From Funneliformis mosseae (lineage: Eukaryota; Glomeromycota; Glomeromycetes; Glomerales; Glomeraceae), in NCBI GenBank assembly GCA_910592005.1, contig CAJVPP010001556.1, positions 1-19,240 on the forward strand: DNA of 19,240 nt, in the 5' to 3' direction. How positions within the stretch are numbered: the stretch's first letter is position 1; each line of letters begins with the position of its first letter. Position numbers and translations under genes: made by a program. The notes beneath the pieces were generated by a model that did not search any database, was not told the DNA's origin, and saw nothing but the letters and a program-made list of their open reading frames with translations. This document shows, piece after piece, positions 10,416 to 18,182 of this stretch.

Positions 10416-11432
10416 CTAATATTTAGTGTGTCTACCTTTAGCCTTAATTACTGCATTAACACGATTAGATAAGTTTAAAATTAAGTGATGTACTATCTCT
10501 ATACTAATTTTTCTCTATTCCTCTTGAACTATATTTATTAATCCTTGTTTACATTTAGGTAAAGGCTTTCTTTTTTTAACCTGTTGATCTAAATGATTCT
10601 ATAGGTTCTCAATCAGGTTAAGATCAAAGCTTTATGCTACCCAATCTAAGATTGAAATATTATATGTTTTTATTCACCAAATGCTATAATTTGATGTATA
10701 ACATGAAGCTCTGTTTTGCTAAAAAATAGAGTTAGGATAGTTACTAACCTATGATATGAAGTGGTTAACATGAATATTGATATATTCATCAGAATCCATA
10801 CTTTCTTCTACTATAACTAAAGGTCTAACCCTATGTCAACCAAAACAACTTCAAAATATCACTGAACCACCACCAAATTTAACTGTAAATAATATACAAT
10901 TTTTATTATAAGCTTCTCCAGAACTTCTCCAAGCTCTTATTTTTCCATTTGATTCAAAAAGAGCAAATTTGGACTCATCAGACCATATTATCTTTTTCTA
11001 TTTATCACCCTAATTTTATTTCTCTCTACTCTATTTTAACCTATCCTTTTGCTATTTTTGGGTTAAAATGAGTTTTTTACAAGTGACATAACTACTAAGG
11101 CCTTCATCATAAAGGTATTTTCTAATAATATTATTATACAATGTAGTATCAAGACTAGAGTTTAATCTGCTTGTTATATCACTAAGAGGAGTAAACTGAT
11201 TATTTCAAACGATACATTGTAAGGTCCATTTATCATATTGATTAAGTATTTTAGAACAATCAGAACGCTTCTCAGGTATTGCAAAACCTGTTTCTTTGTA
11301 TCTTTTTATAGTATCATTGATAGTGCTAGTGAGAATACCAAGCTGAGTTGAAATAACTGTTTGCTTAATACCACTTAGATATATACTGATAATTCTTTCA
11401 CATTGAGCTTTAGAAAGCTTATTTCTATACAT
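10416..11432 (-). pseudogene. Tc1 transposase with 14 in-frame stops and no net frameshift
   Basis: From the ATG at 11432 (MYRNKLSKAQ) to TAG at 10416 the frame is exactly 339 codons, the usual Tc1 length. Landmarks from start, middle and end are all in the same frame. The N-terminal paired HTH is readable (CERIISIYLSG; LGILTSTINDTIKRYKETG). The first catalytic Asp is present (IIWSDESKF, codon 10977-10979). The second motif, normally QQDNAPCHT, reads stop-QNRASCYT, so Asp is now Asn (10713-10715). The third reads FDLNLIENL with Glu kept. Premature stops sit where Tc1 proteins have Trp (at least seven), Gln (about four) or Arg (IVxNNQF). GRP after KRS reads DCS. These are all C-to-T or G-to-A changes. 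The ATG-to-HTH portion also reads upstream to 11510, but that extension lies outside the conserved protein. Confidence 0.92.
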
Positions 11433-11541
11433 TTCTATTTTGAAGAAAATAAAGAATATGTATATATTATTTTTTTTATTATTTTTATGTACATTAGAGA
11501 GAAATCGCAAATTTATTACAAATGTGATAAATCACGTGATT

Positions 11542-11571
11542 ATAAATCTGATAATTTAATGTAGGTTAGTG
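11542..11571 (-). repeat. Right TIR of the Tc1 element
   Basis: Reverse-complement partner of 10239-10268, followed by TA. Just inside it lies the palindrome ATCACGTGAT (11531-11540), which has no counterpart at the left end. Confidence 0.88.
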
Positions 11572-11591
11572 TATATACTAGTTATTAATTT

Positions 11592-11697
11592 ATTGTTTTA
11601 TAACAAAATAGATCTTGTAATATTATATAAATTTTAAAAAAATGAAATTAGATCTTTTAATAAAAATTGGTTTTAATAGCTTTTGTTGTAAAACAAT
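11592..11697. repeat. Small foldback next to the Tc1 element
   Basis: ATTGTTTTATAACAAAA (11592-11608) and TTTTGTTGTAAAACAAT (11681-11697) are inverted repeats matching 16 of 17 positions, with one G/A mismatch. Two AGATCT words lie between them. The 106-bp structure looks like a very short non-autonomous element or a terminal fragment. No coding sequence. Confidence 0.5.
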
Positions 11698-12219
11698 AAA
11701 AGTAAATCATATGATATTACACAAATTCCTAAAATAGAATCTTATATAATTGATTTTGAAACTCAAAATTAAATTTTACTAAAAAATTCTTTTTAGAAAT
11801 TTATATAATGTTATACAATTTAATCATTTATTTATATATATATATTCTAAATGTCATTATTATATAAGTATTTTTTTATTATATAAGATTTTTAAAAATT
11901 TTTAAAAAATTTAAAATTATATTATTAAATTAAATTTAATTTATTAATAACAAAGAAATTACAGTTCAAAATATTACATGAGATCTGCTGATTAATTATA
12001 ATTTTACATTAAATGATATCATTGTTATATCAAATAGTGATCAATAATAATTTTTATTTCGCCTATTTTTTTTATTTCCTTTGTAGTTTATGTATAGTCA
12101 ATTTATTTTGTTTTCTCTATTTCATCTATAATCCTTTTAATGTTTGTAATTTATCTTCTTTCTTTTTATTATTTTTATAATTTATATAATTTATATTATT
12201 TTATTTATTTAAGTATATT
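11698..12219. other. AT-rich spacer, no gene seen
   Basis: No ORF, RNA gene or clear repeat recognised. The interval is T-rich on the plus strand around 12040-12200. Confidence 0.5.
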
Positions 12220-12427
12220 GTATGCCTCTGAAATTAAGCATCTTTTTTTTATTATAGAGATGCTTAATGTTAGGTACTAATAAAATTGCTAAATTTTCAA
12301 TCTTAGAAGCTATATAAAAATAATAAATGCTTTATATTTATAACACATTTCATTTAGAAGTTATATAAAAGAATCCATTAAAATAAAGTTTTGTGAAAGT
12401 GAATATAATTTAGTAGTAATTTTAGAT

Positions 12428-12496
12428 ATGTTAGTAGTGAATGATAATGGTAACAGTAATGATAATAATAGCAGTGATAGTGATAGCGATTATTAA
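12428..12496 (+). other. GAT/AAT/AGT microsatellite with a 22-codon Asn/Asp/Ser frame
   Basis: From ATG to TAA the frame reads mostly Asn, Asp, Ser and Gly codons (NDNGNSNDNNSSDSDSDY). This is the kind of low-complexity segment found as linkers in proteins of AT-rich genomes. With no neighbouring conserved sequence it is most likely a trinucleotide-like repeat and not a gene. Confidence 0.35.
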
Positions 12497-12601
12497 TAAT
12501 GATGAAAGAAATATTAATGGTAATAATTCTTTTAAAAAAAAAGACATTGAATTTTATAAAATTTTTAATAAATCAGATTTGTTTTAACATTTATTTTATT
12601 T

Positions 12602-12670
12602 TTGGATGCTAAAAGTATGATAGTGCTTATTTCAGATACTAAAAAAATAAGATAGTACTTATTTTCAAAG
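12602..12670. repeat. Short tandem repeat, two diverged copies of about 32-33 bp
   Basis: GGATGCTAAAAGTATGATAGTGCTTATTTCA is followed directly by a copy reading GATACTAAAAAAATAAGATAGTACTTATTTTCA, and then by a partial third ending AGTGCCTATTTTTGG. The differences include G/A and C/T exchanges. It forms the right end of the possible foldback element. Confidence 0.5.
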
Positions 12671-12695
12671 AGTGCCTATTTTTGGAGAAATATGG

Positions 12696-13391
12696 TATAT
12701 TATTGAAATATATATTTATATTTAATTAATTTATAGTATAGTAGTTAACTATAACAAATTCATTTTATATGAATAGAATAACTTTTTGCTTAAGTTGTAA
12801 ATTAACTCTTTTATGAGTTTCAGTATTATAAATAAAAAAATCAATTTAAATCTACAAAAATTACTTTTTTTTCAATATTATCTTTTATCTAGAATTTATT
12901 GTGATACCTTACATTAACTTGCTATTGAATTTATCATTACGAGTTTAATTAAATATATCTTAAATTTTAAAATATAATAACTTATTAAATTAATTTAAAT
13001 ATAATGGATATCTGTAGAACTTAAAGAAAATCCTATGGTCAAAAACTTCAAAATGTAGAATCAATTGCTGTAACCTTTTAACTTAAATATTAATATAACT
13101 AAAAATAAATCCAATGACAATTTAATGATTTTTATCAAGAAATAAAACTATTTGAAAAAAGTAAAGACCATTAAGAAGAGTAGGAAGAAGTTTAAGAGAG
13201 GAGGTAGAGAAGATAAAGTGTTAATTTAAGATTATATAAAGGTTACATGAAGACTTAATAGATAATAACTATCTTTTCTGATCTCATGAAAGCTTATATA
13301 ATATTTTAGACATATAAAGTTCATTGAAAATTATCTGACCAAATGCTGAATCTTAGTTAGATAAAAAAATATAATAGATGCAAATTTAATA
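12696..13391. other. AT-rich stretch with a faint coding-like segment
   Basis: No gene can be supported. From 13003 one frame reads MDICRT, stop, RKSYGQKLQNVESIAVTF, stop. Around 13120-13230 a polypurine stretch reads EIKLFEKSKDH followed by Glu/Arg-rich words broken by TAA and TAG. The stop-at-Gln/Trp look resembles the neighbouring decayed elements, so a transposon-derived remnant is possible, but I recognise no family. Confidence 0.25.
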
Positions 13392-13424
13392 CAGTTCAAG
13401 CATACTAGTCACATCAAGTCTTGA
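13392..13424 (+). repeat. Left TIR of the 3.0-kb element
   Basis: It pairs with 16371-16403; the first 21 bases agree at 18 positions. TA precedes it. Confidence 0.78.
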
Positions 13425-13786
13425 ATCCTATCTTAAAATAGTTATATATTTCAAAAAAAAAATATTAATTTAAAAATTCATCATACTTTAATAGATCAGA
13501 GCATTAGCTATAAAAGTATGATTTAATTTTTCAAATTAGACCTATATATAAGAAGTTATATGCATTTTATTTCAGCAAAAAATTATATATATATATATAA
13601 AATATCCTCAATTTGACCACCAAATTTTAGGTTAAAAATTTAATTTTTAATACTTTTTAATATTAAATTTCTATTAAAAGATGTGGTAAAATTATCAGAG
13701 ATCAACATAATTGTAAATTTGAATAATGCATATACAATTACATACAATTTACTTTTCGCAGTTCTATTATGAAAAATAAAGTTTAA

Positions 13787-16207
13787 TGATCAGTATATCA
13801 AAAAGAAAAAACACATAAAAAATCTTGCTGAAAAAAACAAAAGAAATATGTTCAAATGGCCAAAACAAACTTTAAAGTAGAAAATAATGAAAAAAGTTTG
13901 TGAGAAATTTTTCATGATGCAGAAAATGATGAAGAAATTATATGGGAAGATGATGATTTAGATGATAATCAAGAAGATTTGATTTAAATTTTAATGGATC
14001 AAATGTGAAATTATGTTCCATTGAACCACAAGTCAACTTATACAGAAAATTCTGCAAAAACTAAACGCAGACATCATGCTTAAGCAAAAGGGATTCCAAA
14101 AAAAATGGGTAAACAATTGATCATTTTTTTTCTATTGCAAAATCTAATAAAAGTGATAAAATAACGAAAAATCTGAAGATGAACCCAATGATGATGATAA
14201 TTATTTCCAACAAGTAATTAATTCTCTTAAAACATAATTAAAAAAAAAAGAATTTAGATGAAGGTTACAAATTAAGATTAATTACTATATTATAATATAT
14301 GCGACTTCTTGAATTTCAAGATTCTAAACTAGAAGCTAGTCTTAGTGTTACATAATAACTTAAAAGGACTATAATTTGCTTGATGTCTTCATTTATGAAG
14401 TTACATGCTGCAAAATGGAGAGTCTATTCCATTTTCTAAACGAGGAAAGCATTATAAGGTAAAAAGTTTACTTAATAATAAAGATATTTAAATGCAAGTT
14501 ACTTCTTATTTATGAGAAAAAAAATTTAAATTTTATGTTACCAATTTTTCAGATTATATTATAAATACTATTTTCCCATCATTTGGTATTAAAATAAAAA
14601 CAACAATTAGGTAAATGTTTTATTTTTAATTTTTTAATTATTAAATAATATTTAATATTTATAATTATTAATTATTAGCGAAAATACTGCAAAAAATTGG
14701 TTTAGAAAAATGGGTTTTTATTATAAAAAATATTAAAAGGAAATTTATGTAGATGGGTATGAACGTGAGGATGTAGTGGAATATCAAAAAATCTTTTTAA
14801 AGGAAATGAAAATGTAAGTATCATGTCAATCATGCAATATTGATTAAAGCCACAATTTATTTATTTATTTTCATTTTTTTTATAATAAAGTTATCAAAAA
14901 TTAATGCTGATTTTTGAAGGTGATGAAATAGAAATTCAAATTAATTCTGATTTGCAACCAAATGAACAAATTCATATTTTAGTTACCCATAATGAAATCA
15001 CATTTCATTCTAATGATGAAAGAAATTCTGAATGGGCTTCTAATCATGAACAGTCTTTGTAAAAAAAAGGATAAGGATGTGCTATTCATATAAGTGATTT
15101 TATTTGTAAAACAATTGGTCAATTGCAATTAAATGAAGAACAAAAACTTTTTGAAATTGGAAATAAAATTCTATATGAAGCTTAAATGAATCCTAAAAAA
15201 AATCATGATAGTTGATAGACTGTTGAAAAATTAGTTGAACAAGTAATTGATTAATTTTTTTTATTTTAATAAATATTTTTTTTTATTTAAGATAATTAAA
15301 CATGCAATTTCTATATTTGAAACAACTCATCCAAATGCTATTGGTATTTTTTGCATTTGATAATTTCACATTGTATGGTGCTTTTACGTCTAATACATTT
15401 GTATTATATATAAATATAAATTCTGATAGAAAGCAACCTCGAATGAAAAATACAATATTTAATGAATAAATTCAAAGTATAAATTTTCCTGATGATTATT
15501 TTGATAAAACACTTTAAGAAAAACCAAAAGGTATGAGACAAGTTTTAGAAGAATATCAGTTAATAAAACTGGGCTTAATAGGATATTGTCATAATAATGA
15601 ATCAAAAGATACTCAATATTACATGTGACATATTCTTAAAAATCAACTTAATTTTCTTACTCAAAAAGAAATGATTCAAGAAATTATTGAAGAATTTTCC
15701 TGATGATTATTTTGATAAAATACTTTAAGAAAAACCAAAAGGTATGAGACAAGTTTTAGAAGAATGTCAGTTAATAAAACTGGGCTTAATAGGATATTGT
15801 CATAATAATGAATCAAAAGATACTCAATATTACATGCGACATATTCTTAAAAATCAACTTAATTTTCTTACTCAAAAAGAAATGATTTAAGAAATTATTG
15901 AAGAATAAGATCATAAAGTAATTTTTATCCAAAATTTCATTCTGAATTAAATTTTATTGAAATGTATTAGAGAACATCCAAAAAATATTCTTGTAAAAAT
16001 TGTGACTATACTTGGATTGATTTGCAACAGATTATGCCAATTGCTCTAAATCAAATTTCATTATCTTATATTAGAATACTTGCAAGAAAATCATATAGAT
16101 ATATAGATGCATATCAAAAAGGATTGGATGCAAAGTAAGCAGAATATGTAGTTAAATATTATAAAAGACATAAAGTAATACTTAATACATTGCTTCATAA
16201 TATTTGA
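13787..16207 (+). pseudogene. Fungal DDE transposase remnant of the 3.0-kb element, intron-containing, over 20 stops
   Basis: Conserved blocks run in order: acidic, Lys-rich N-terminus with a GIPKKMGK block (14090); SIPFSKRGKHYKVKSLL (14425); TARNW-like NTAKNWFRKMGF (14683); YVDGYEREDVVEYQKIFLKE (14747); ILVTHNEITFHSND (14977); IFETTHPNAIG (15316); FAFDN (15350); KQPRM (15440); ELNFIEMY (15944); NCDYTW (15998); ARKSYRYIDAYQKGLDAK (16083). This resembles a widespread fungal DDE family. The first catalytic motif, normally HDE, reads HNE (Asp to Asn, 14991-14993). The second Asp (15359) and third Glu (15959) remain. Three introns still have GT-AG ends and join blocks in frame: 14611-14678, 14814-14890 and 15243-15291. 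Stops sit at Gln, Trp or Arg positions. Several single-base frameshifts lie in A or T runs. A 211-bp internal duplication (15482-15903) also disrupts it. The start is uncertain. Confidence 0.82.
15482..15903. repeat. 211-bp direct tandem duplication inside the transposase remnant
   Basis: Copies 15482-15692 and 15693-15903 are identical apart from four substitutions: ACAC/ATAC, TAT/TGT in GAATRTCAG, TGA/CGA in ATGYGACAT, and CAA/TAA in ATTYAAGAA. All are C/T or G/A. Because 211 is not a multiple of three, the duplication breaks the frame. Copy junctions share AATTTT/GAAT microhomology, suggesting slippage or end-joining. Confidence 0.95.
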
Positions 16208-16370
16208 TGTCTTTTAAATAATTTTTTAATAAAAAAATTTTTACGTATATTGTACGATATATTTAAGTTATATATTAATGCTAGTCATAATTATATTAAT
16301 TTTATAATTCAGACTAAGAGTCACATAAAAATCACATGATTAATCGCTTAGAAAAATTTGATTGTTATAT

Positions 16371-16403
16371 TTGGGATTTGGAGTGACTAGAGTGCTTGAG
16401 CTG
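16371..16403 (-). repeat. Right TIR of the 3.0-kb element
   Basis: Reverse-complement partner of the left TIR, followed by the TA target duplication at 16404-16405. Confidence 0.78.
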
Positions 16404-17319
16404 TATAAGAGTTACAGACATCATTATCTTAATATTGACTAATTAAAATTTTATAAAATTTAGACATCAAATCTTATGGATCATAAAATATATGTTTTAT
16501 TTAAATTAGACTATTAGATAGCAAGATAATTAAAGAAATGTTATTTATTTTATTTTTATATTATATAGTATTTTTATTAGACTTTTATGAATTAATAAAT
16601 GAAATTTTTAATTTTAATTTTTGAGTAATTATAAAAAAGGTTTCTATTAAGCCTTAACAAAATGAAAACTTTAGATTTTTACTCATTCTATAGAAAAATA
16701 AGAAAGTATAAAAATTTTTGAATAGTAAATAATTACGAATATCAGATACTAATAAAAAGAAAAATGCATTAAGGTCTTAAAATCTGAGGAGTAGAATTAT
16801 TATGCTAAAAAATTGCAAAAAAGTTTATCGCTTAACCTATGAATAATATGTAAGTATTAAAATATTTCAGATGGTAAGATATTCTGTCAAAGAATTTCAA
16901 AGAAAATGAAATAGATTATTATTTTATTAAATTAAAAGTTAGCTACTTAACTAATTAAGTATCTATAATTAACTATTAATAGTTTTGAATCTTAAAAACT
17001 TTATTCAAAAGGAAAGATTTTTGATTAAATGATATAGTAAATAATATAATATCAATGAATAAGATCGTTATTTTAATTTATTTAAAAAAGAGAAATAAGA
17101 GTGAAAGTAAAAGTGTTAATAATATAATTAGTAACTTTTAAAGTAATATTAAAAAATAATAAGCAAAAACACAATGAGGTATAAATTTTATTAAATAAAT
17201 TAAAAATTACAAATTTTAAAATACATAAAATAAAAAAAAAATAGAAAAAGAAGAAAAGTATAATCTAGCATATAAAAAATCAGAAATATGTTGATTATAT
17301 GATTTGATAATTTTGAATT
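16404..17319. other. AT-rich spacer, no gene seen
   Basis: No conserved reading frame, RNA gene or element end could be recognised between the 3.0-kb element and the minus-strand remnant. The stretch is A-rich on the plus strand from about 17060 to 17270. Confidence 0.5.
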
Positions 17320-17580
17320 CTATTTTTTGGATGACCTACTTCTTGAAGAATGAGTTACTTTTCTACATATTTCTTTAAGTATACGAATCTTATTTTTTTA
17401 ATGAACTAAAAAAGAAGAAATATTAGTTAGCTCATTGCTTAAGTATTCATATTCAGCAAAAAATTCAGCATTTTAATTTAAAGAAATTAATAATTATTCT
17501 CTTAATACAGAATTTTCTTGATGAGTTTTTTCTTAGACTTCTTGACAAGAATCTGTAGTTTGAATAGAAAAAGAATGCAT
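17320..17580 (-). pseudogene. Remnant of an unknown short coding sequence with four internal TAA codons
   Basis: On the minus strand an 87-codon frame starts MHSFSIQTTDSCQEV and ends with a Ser/Arg-rich basic tail (THSSRSRSSKK) before TAG. Four internal TAA codons interrupt it, in contexts where Gln would read naturally (QEVxEKTHQE; LREx; SLNxNAEFFAEYEYL). The middle looks helical and acidic, possibly a coiled coil. I do not recognise a family. The stop pattern matches that of the neighbouring dead transposons, so it may be part of another decayed element. Chance is not excluded at this length. Confidence 0.35.
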
Positions 17581-17783
17581 ATTAAAATGTAAAGTTAGAC
17601 ATCTTGACTAATGAGTACCAGTTCACTGAAAGGTTAGCTTAATGAACCTAATGATATTCTGAAAGACTATATATCAATACAAAATAATAGAAGCTATAAT
17701 AACCAATTCTAAACAAGAAAAACTCACGTTTTAAGAATCTATAATATAGTAAGAAAGACAGCAAAATGTTAATATATTATTAT
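17581..17783. other. Short AT-rich interval before the pogo-like element
   Basis: No gene. It contains GGTTAGCTTAATGAACC (17627-17643), a short imperfect inverted repeat. Confidence 0.4.
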
Positions 17784-17790
17784 TACATTC

Positions 17791-18018
17791 AACTCTTTTT
17801 ACAACAAATTTTGATATAACGAATTTTATAATACAACAGATTTTTAGTATTAGACAAATTTTTAAATATAAAAAAATCCTTACTATACTGAATTTAGTAA
17901 TTAAAAGTTTATACTACGTTTAATGAATTAAAGTCAAAAAAATTTATATATAAAATGACTCTCTTTATAACAAATTTTCTCTATAACAAATTTTTTTTTT
18001 GATACAACAAAGTTTTGC
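17791..18018 (+). repeat. Paired subterminal repeats of the pogo-like element
   Basis: AACTCTTTTTACAACAAATT (17791) and GACTCTCTTTATAACAAATT (17957) start two related blocks of about 50 bases. Each continues with a second ATAAC(G/A)AATTTT word and then an ATACAACA word. The offset is about 166 bases. Such subterminal direct repeats are plausible transposase-binding sites. Differences between the blocks include several C/T and G/A changes. Confidence 0.55.
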
Positions 18019-18182
18019 TTAAAATGAATTTTACTAGATTTATTTATATAAAATTTTGTAGTTCTTTATATCTAATTTTTAAATAAAATTAAAAAATGAA
18101 TAAATATTCACATTACGCATTGTGTCTTGTATTTCATTTTTTTTTACATATTTTATTTTTTACACGTTTTTTTCTTTGTATA

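Larger units (their letters stand above)
10239..11571 (-). mobile_element. Complete but inactive Tc1-type element, 1,333 bp
   Basis: The element is bounded by inverted repeats starting CACTAAACTACATTAAATTA at the left and CACTAACCTACATTAAATTA at the right. It is flanked on both sides by TA (10237-10238 and 11572-11573), the target-site duplication of the Tc1/mariner superfamily. The size is typical of Tc1 elements. It contains a single transposase frame on the minus strand with 14 premature stops. Both ends are intact, so it could in principle still be recognised by a related transposase. Confidence 0.9.
12222..12695. mobile_element. Possible non-autonomous foldback element
   Basis: The left end GCCTCTGAAATTAAGCATCTTT (12224 onward) resembles the reverse complement of two repeated blocks at the right end, GATAGTGCTTATTTCAGATAC and GATAGTACTTATTTTCAAAGAG (about 12618-12675). 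This gives diverged inverted ends about 0.45 kb apart. Inside are a perfect hairpin (arms 12233-12243 and 12258-12268, ATTAAGCATCT), a direct repeat TTAGAAG(C/T)TATATAAAA at 12303 and 12354, and an Asn/Asp/Ser-coding microsatellite. No target duplication could be set, so the limits are tentative. Confidence 0.35.
13392..16403 (+). mobile_element. 3.0-kb TA-inserting DDE element (Tc1/mariner-like), inactive
   Basis: Inverted ends CAGTTCAAGCATACTAGTCA (left) and CAGCTCAAGCACTCTAGTCA (right, reverse complement) are each flanked by TA (13390-13391 and 16404-16405). The 33-bp TIRs agree at 24 positions, and 7 of the 9 mismatches are transitions. Between them is a single plus-strand transposase remnant with introns. 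The TIR start CAG and the TA duplication fit the Tc1/mariner superfamily at large. Confidence 0.8.

Noticed and set aside
11205..11510. Intact 101-residue regulator gene with a helix-turn-helix
   Set aside because: It is the stop-free N-terminal part of the Tc1 transposase frame, which continues past the stop at 11205 to 10416.
13787..16207. A variant genetic code (TAA/TAG = Gln, TGA = Trp), as in some ciliates
   Set aside because: The gp78-like gene uses CAA/CAG and TGG normally, has no internal TAA/TAG/TGA and ends with TGA. TAG stands for Trp as well as Gln in the transposons, and Asp-to-Asn changes also occur. Mutation explains all of it; recoding does not.
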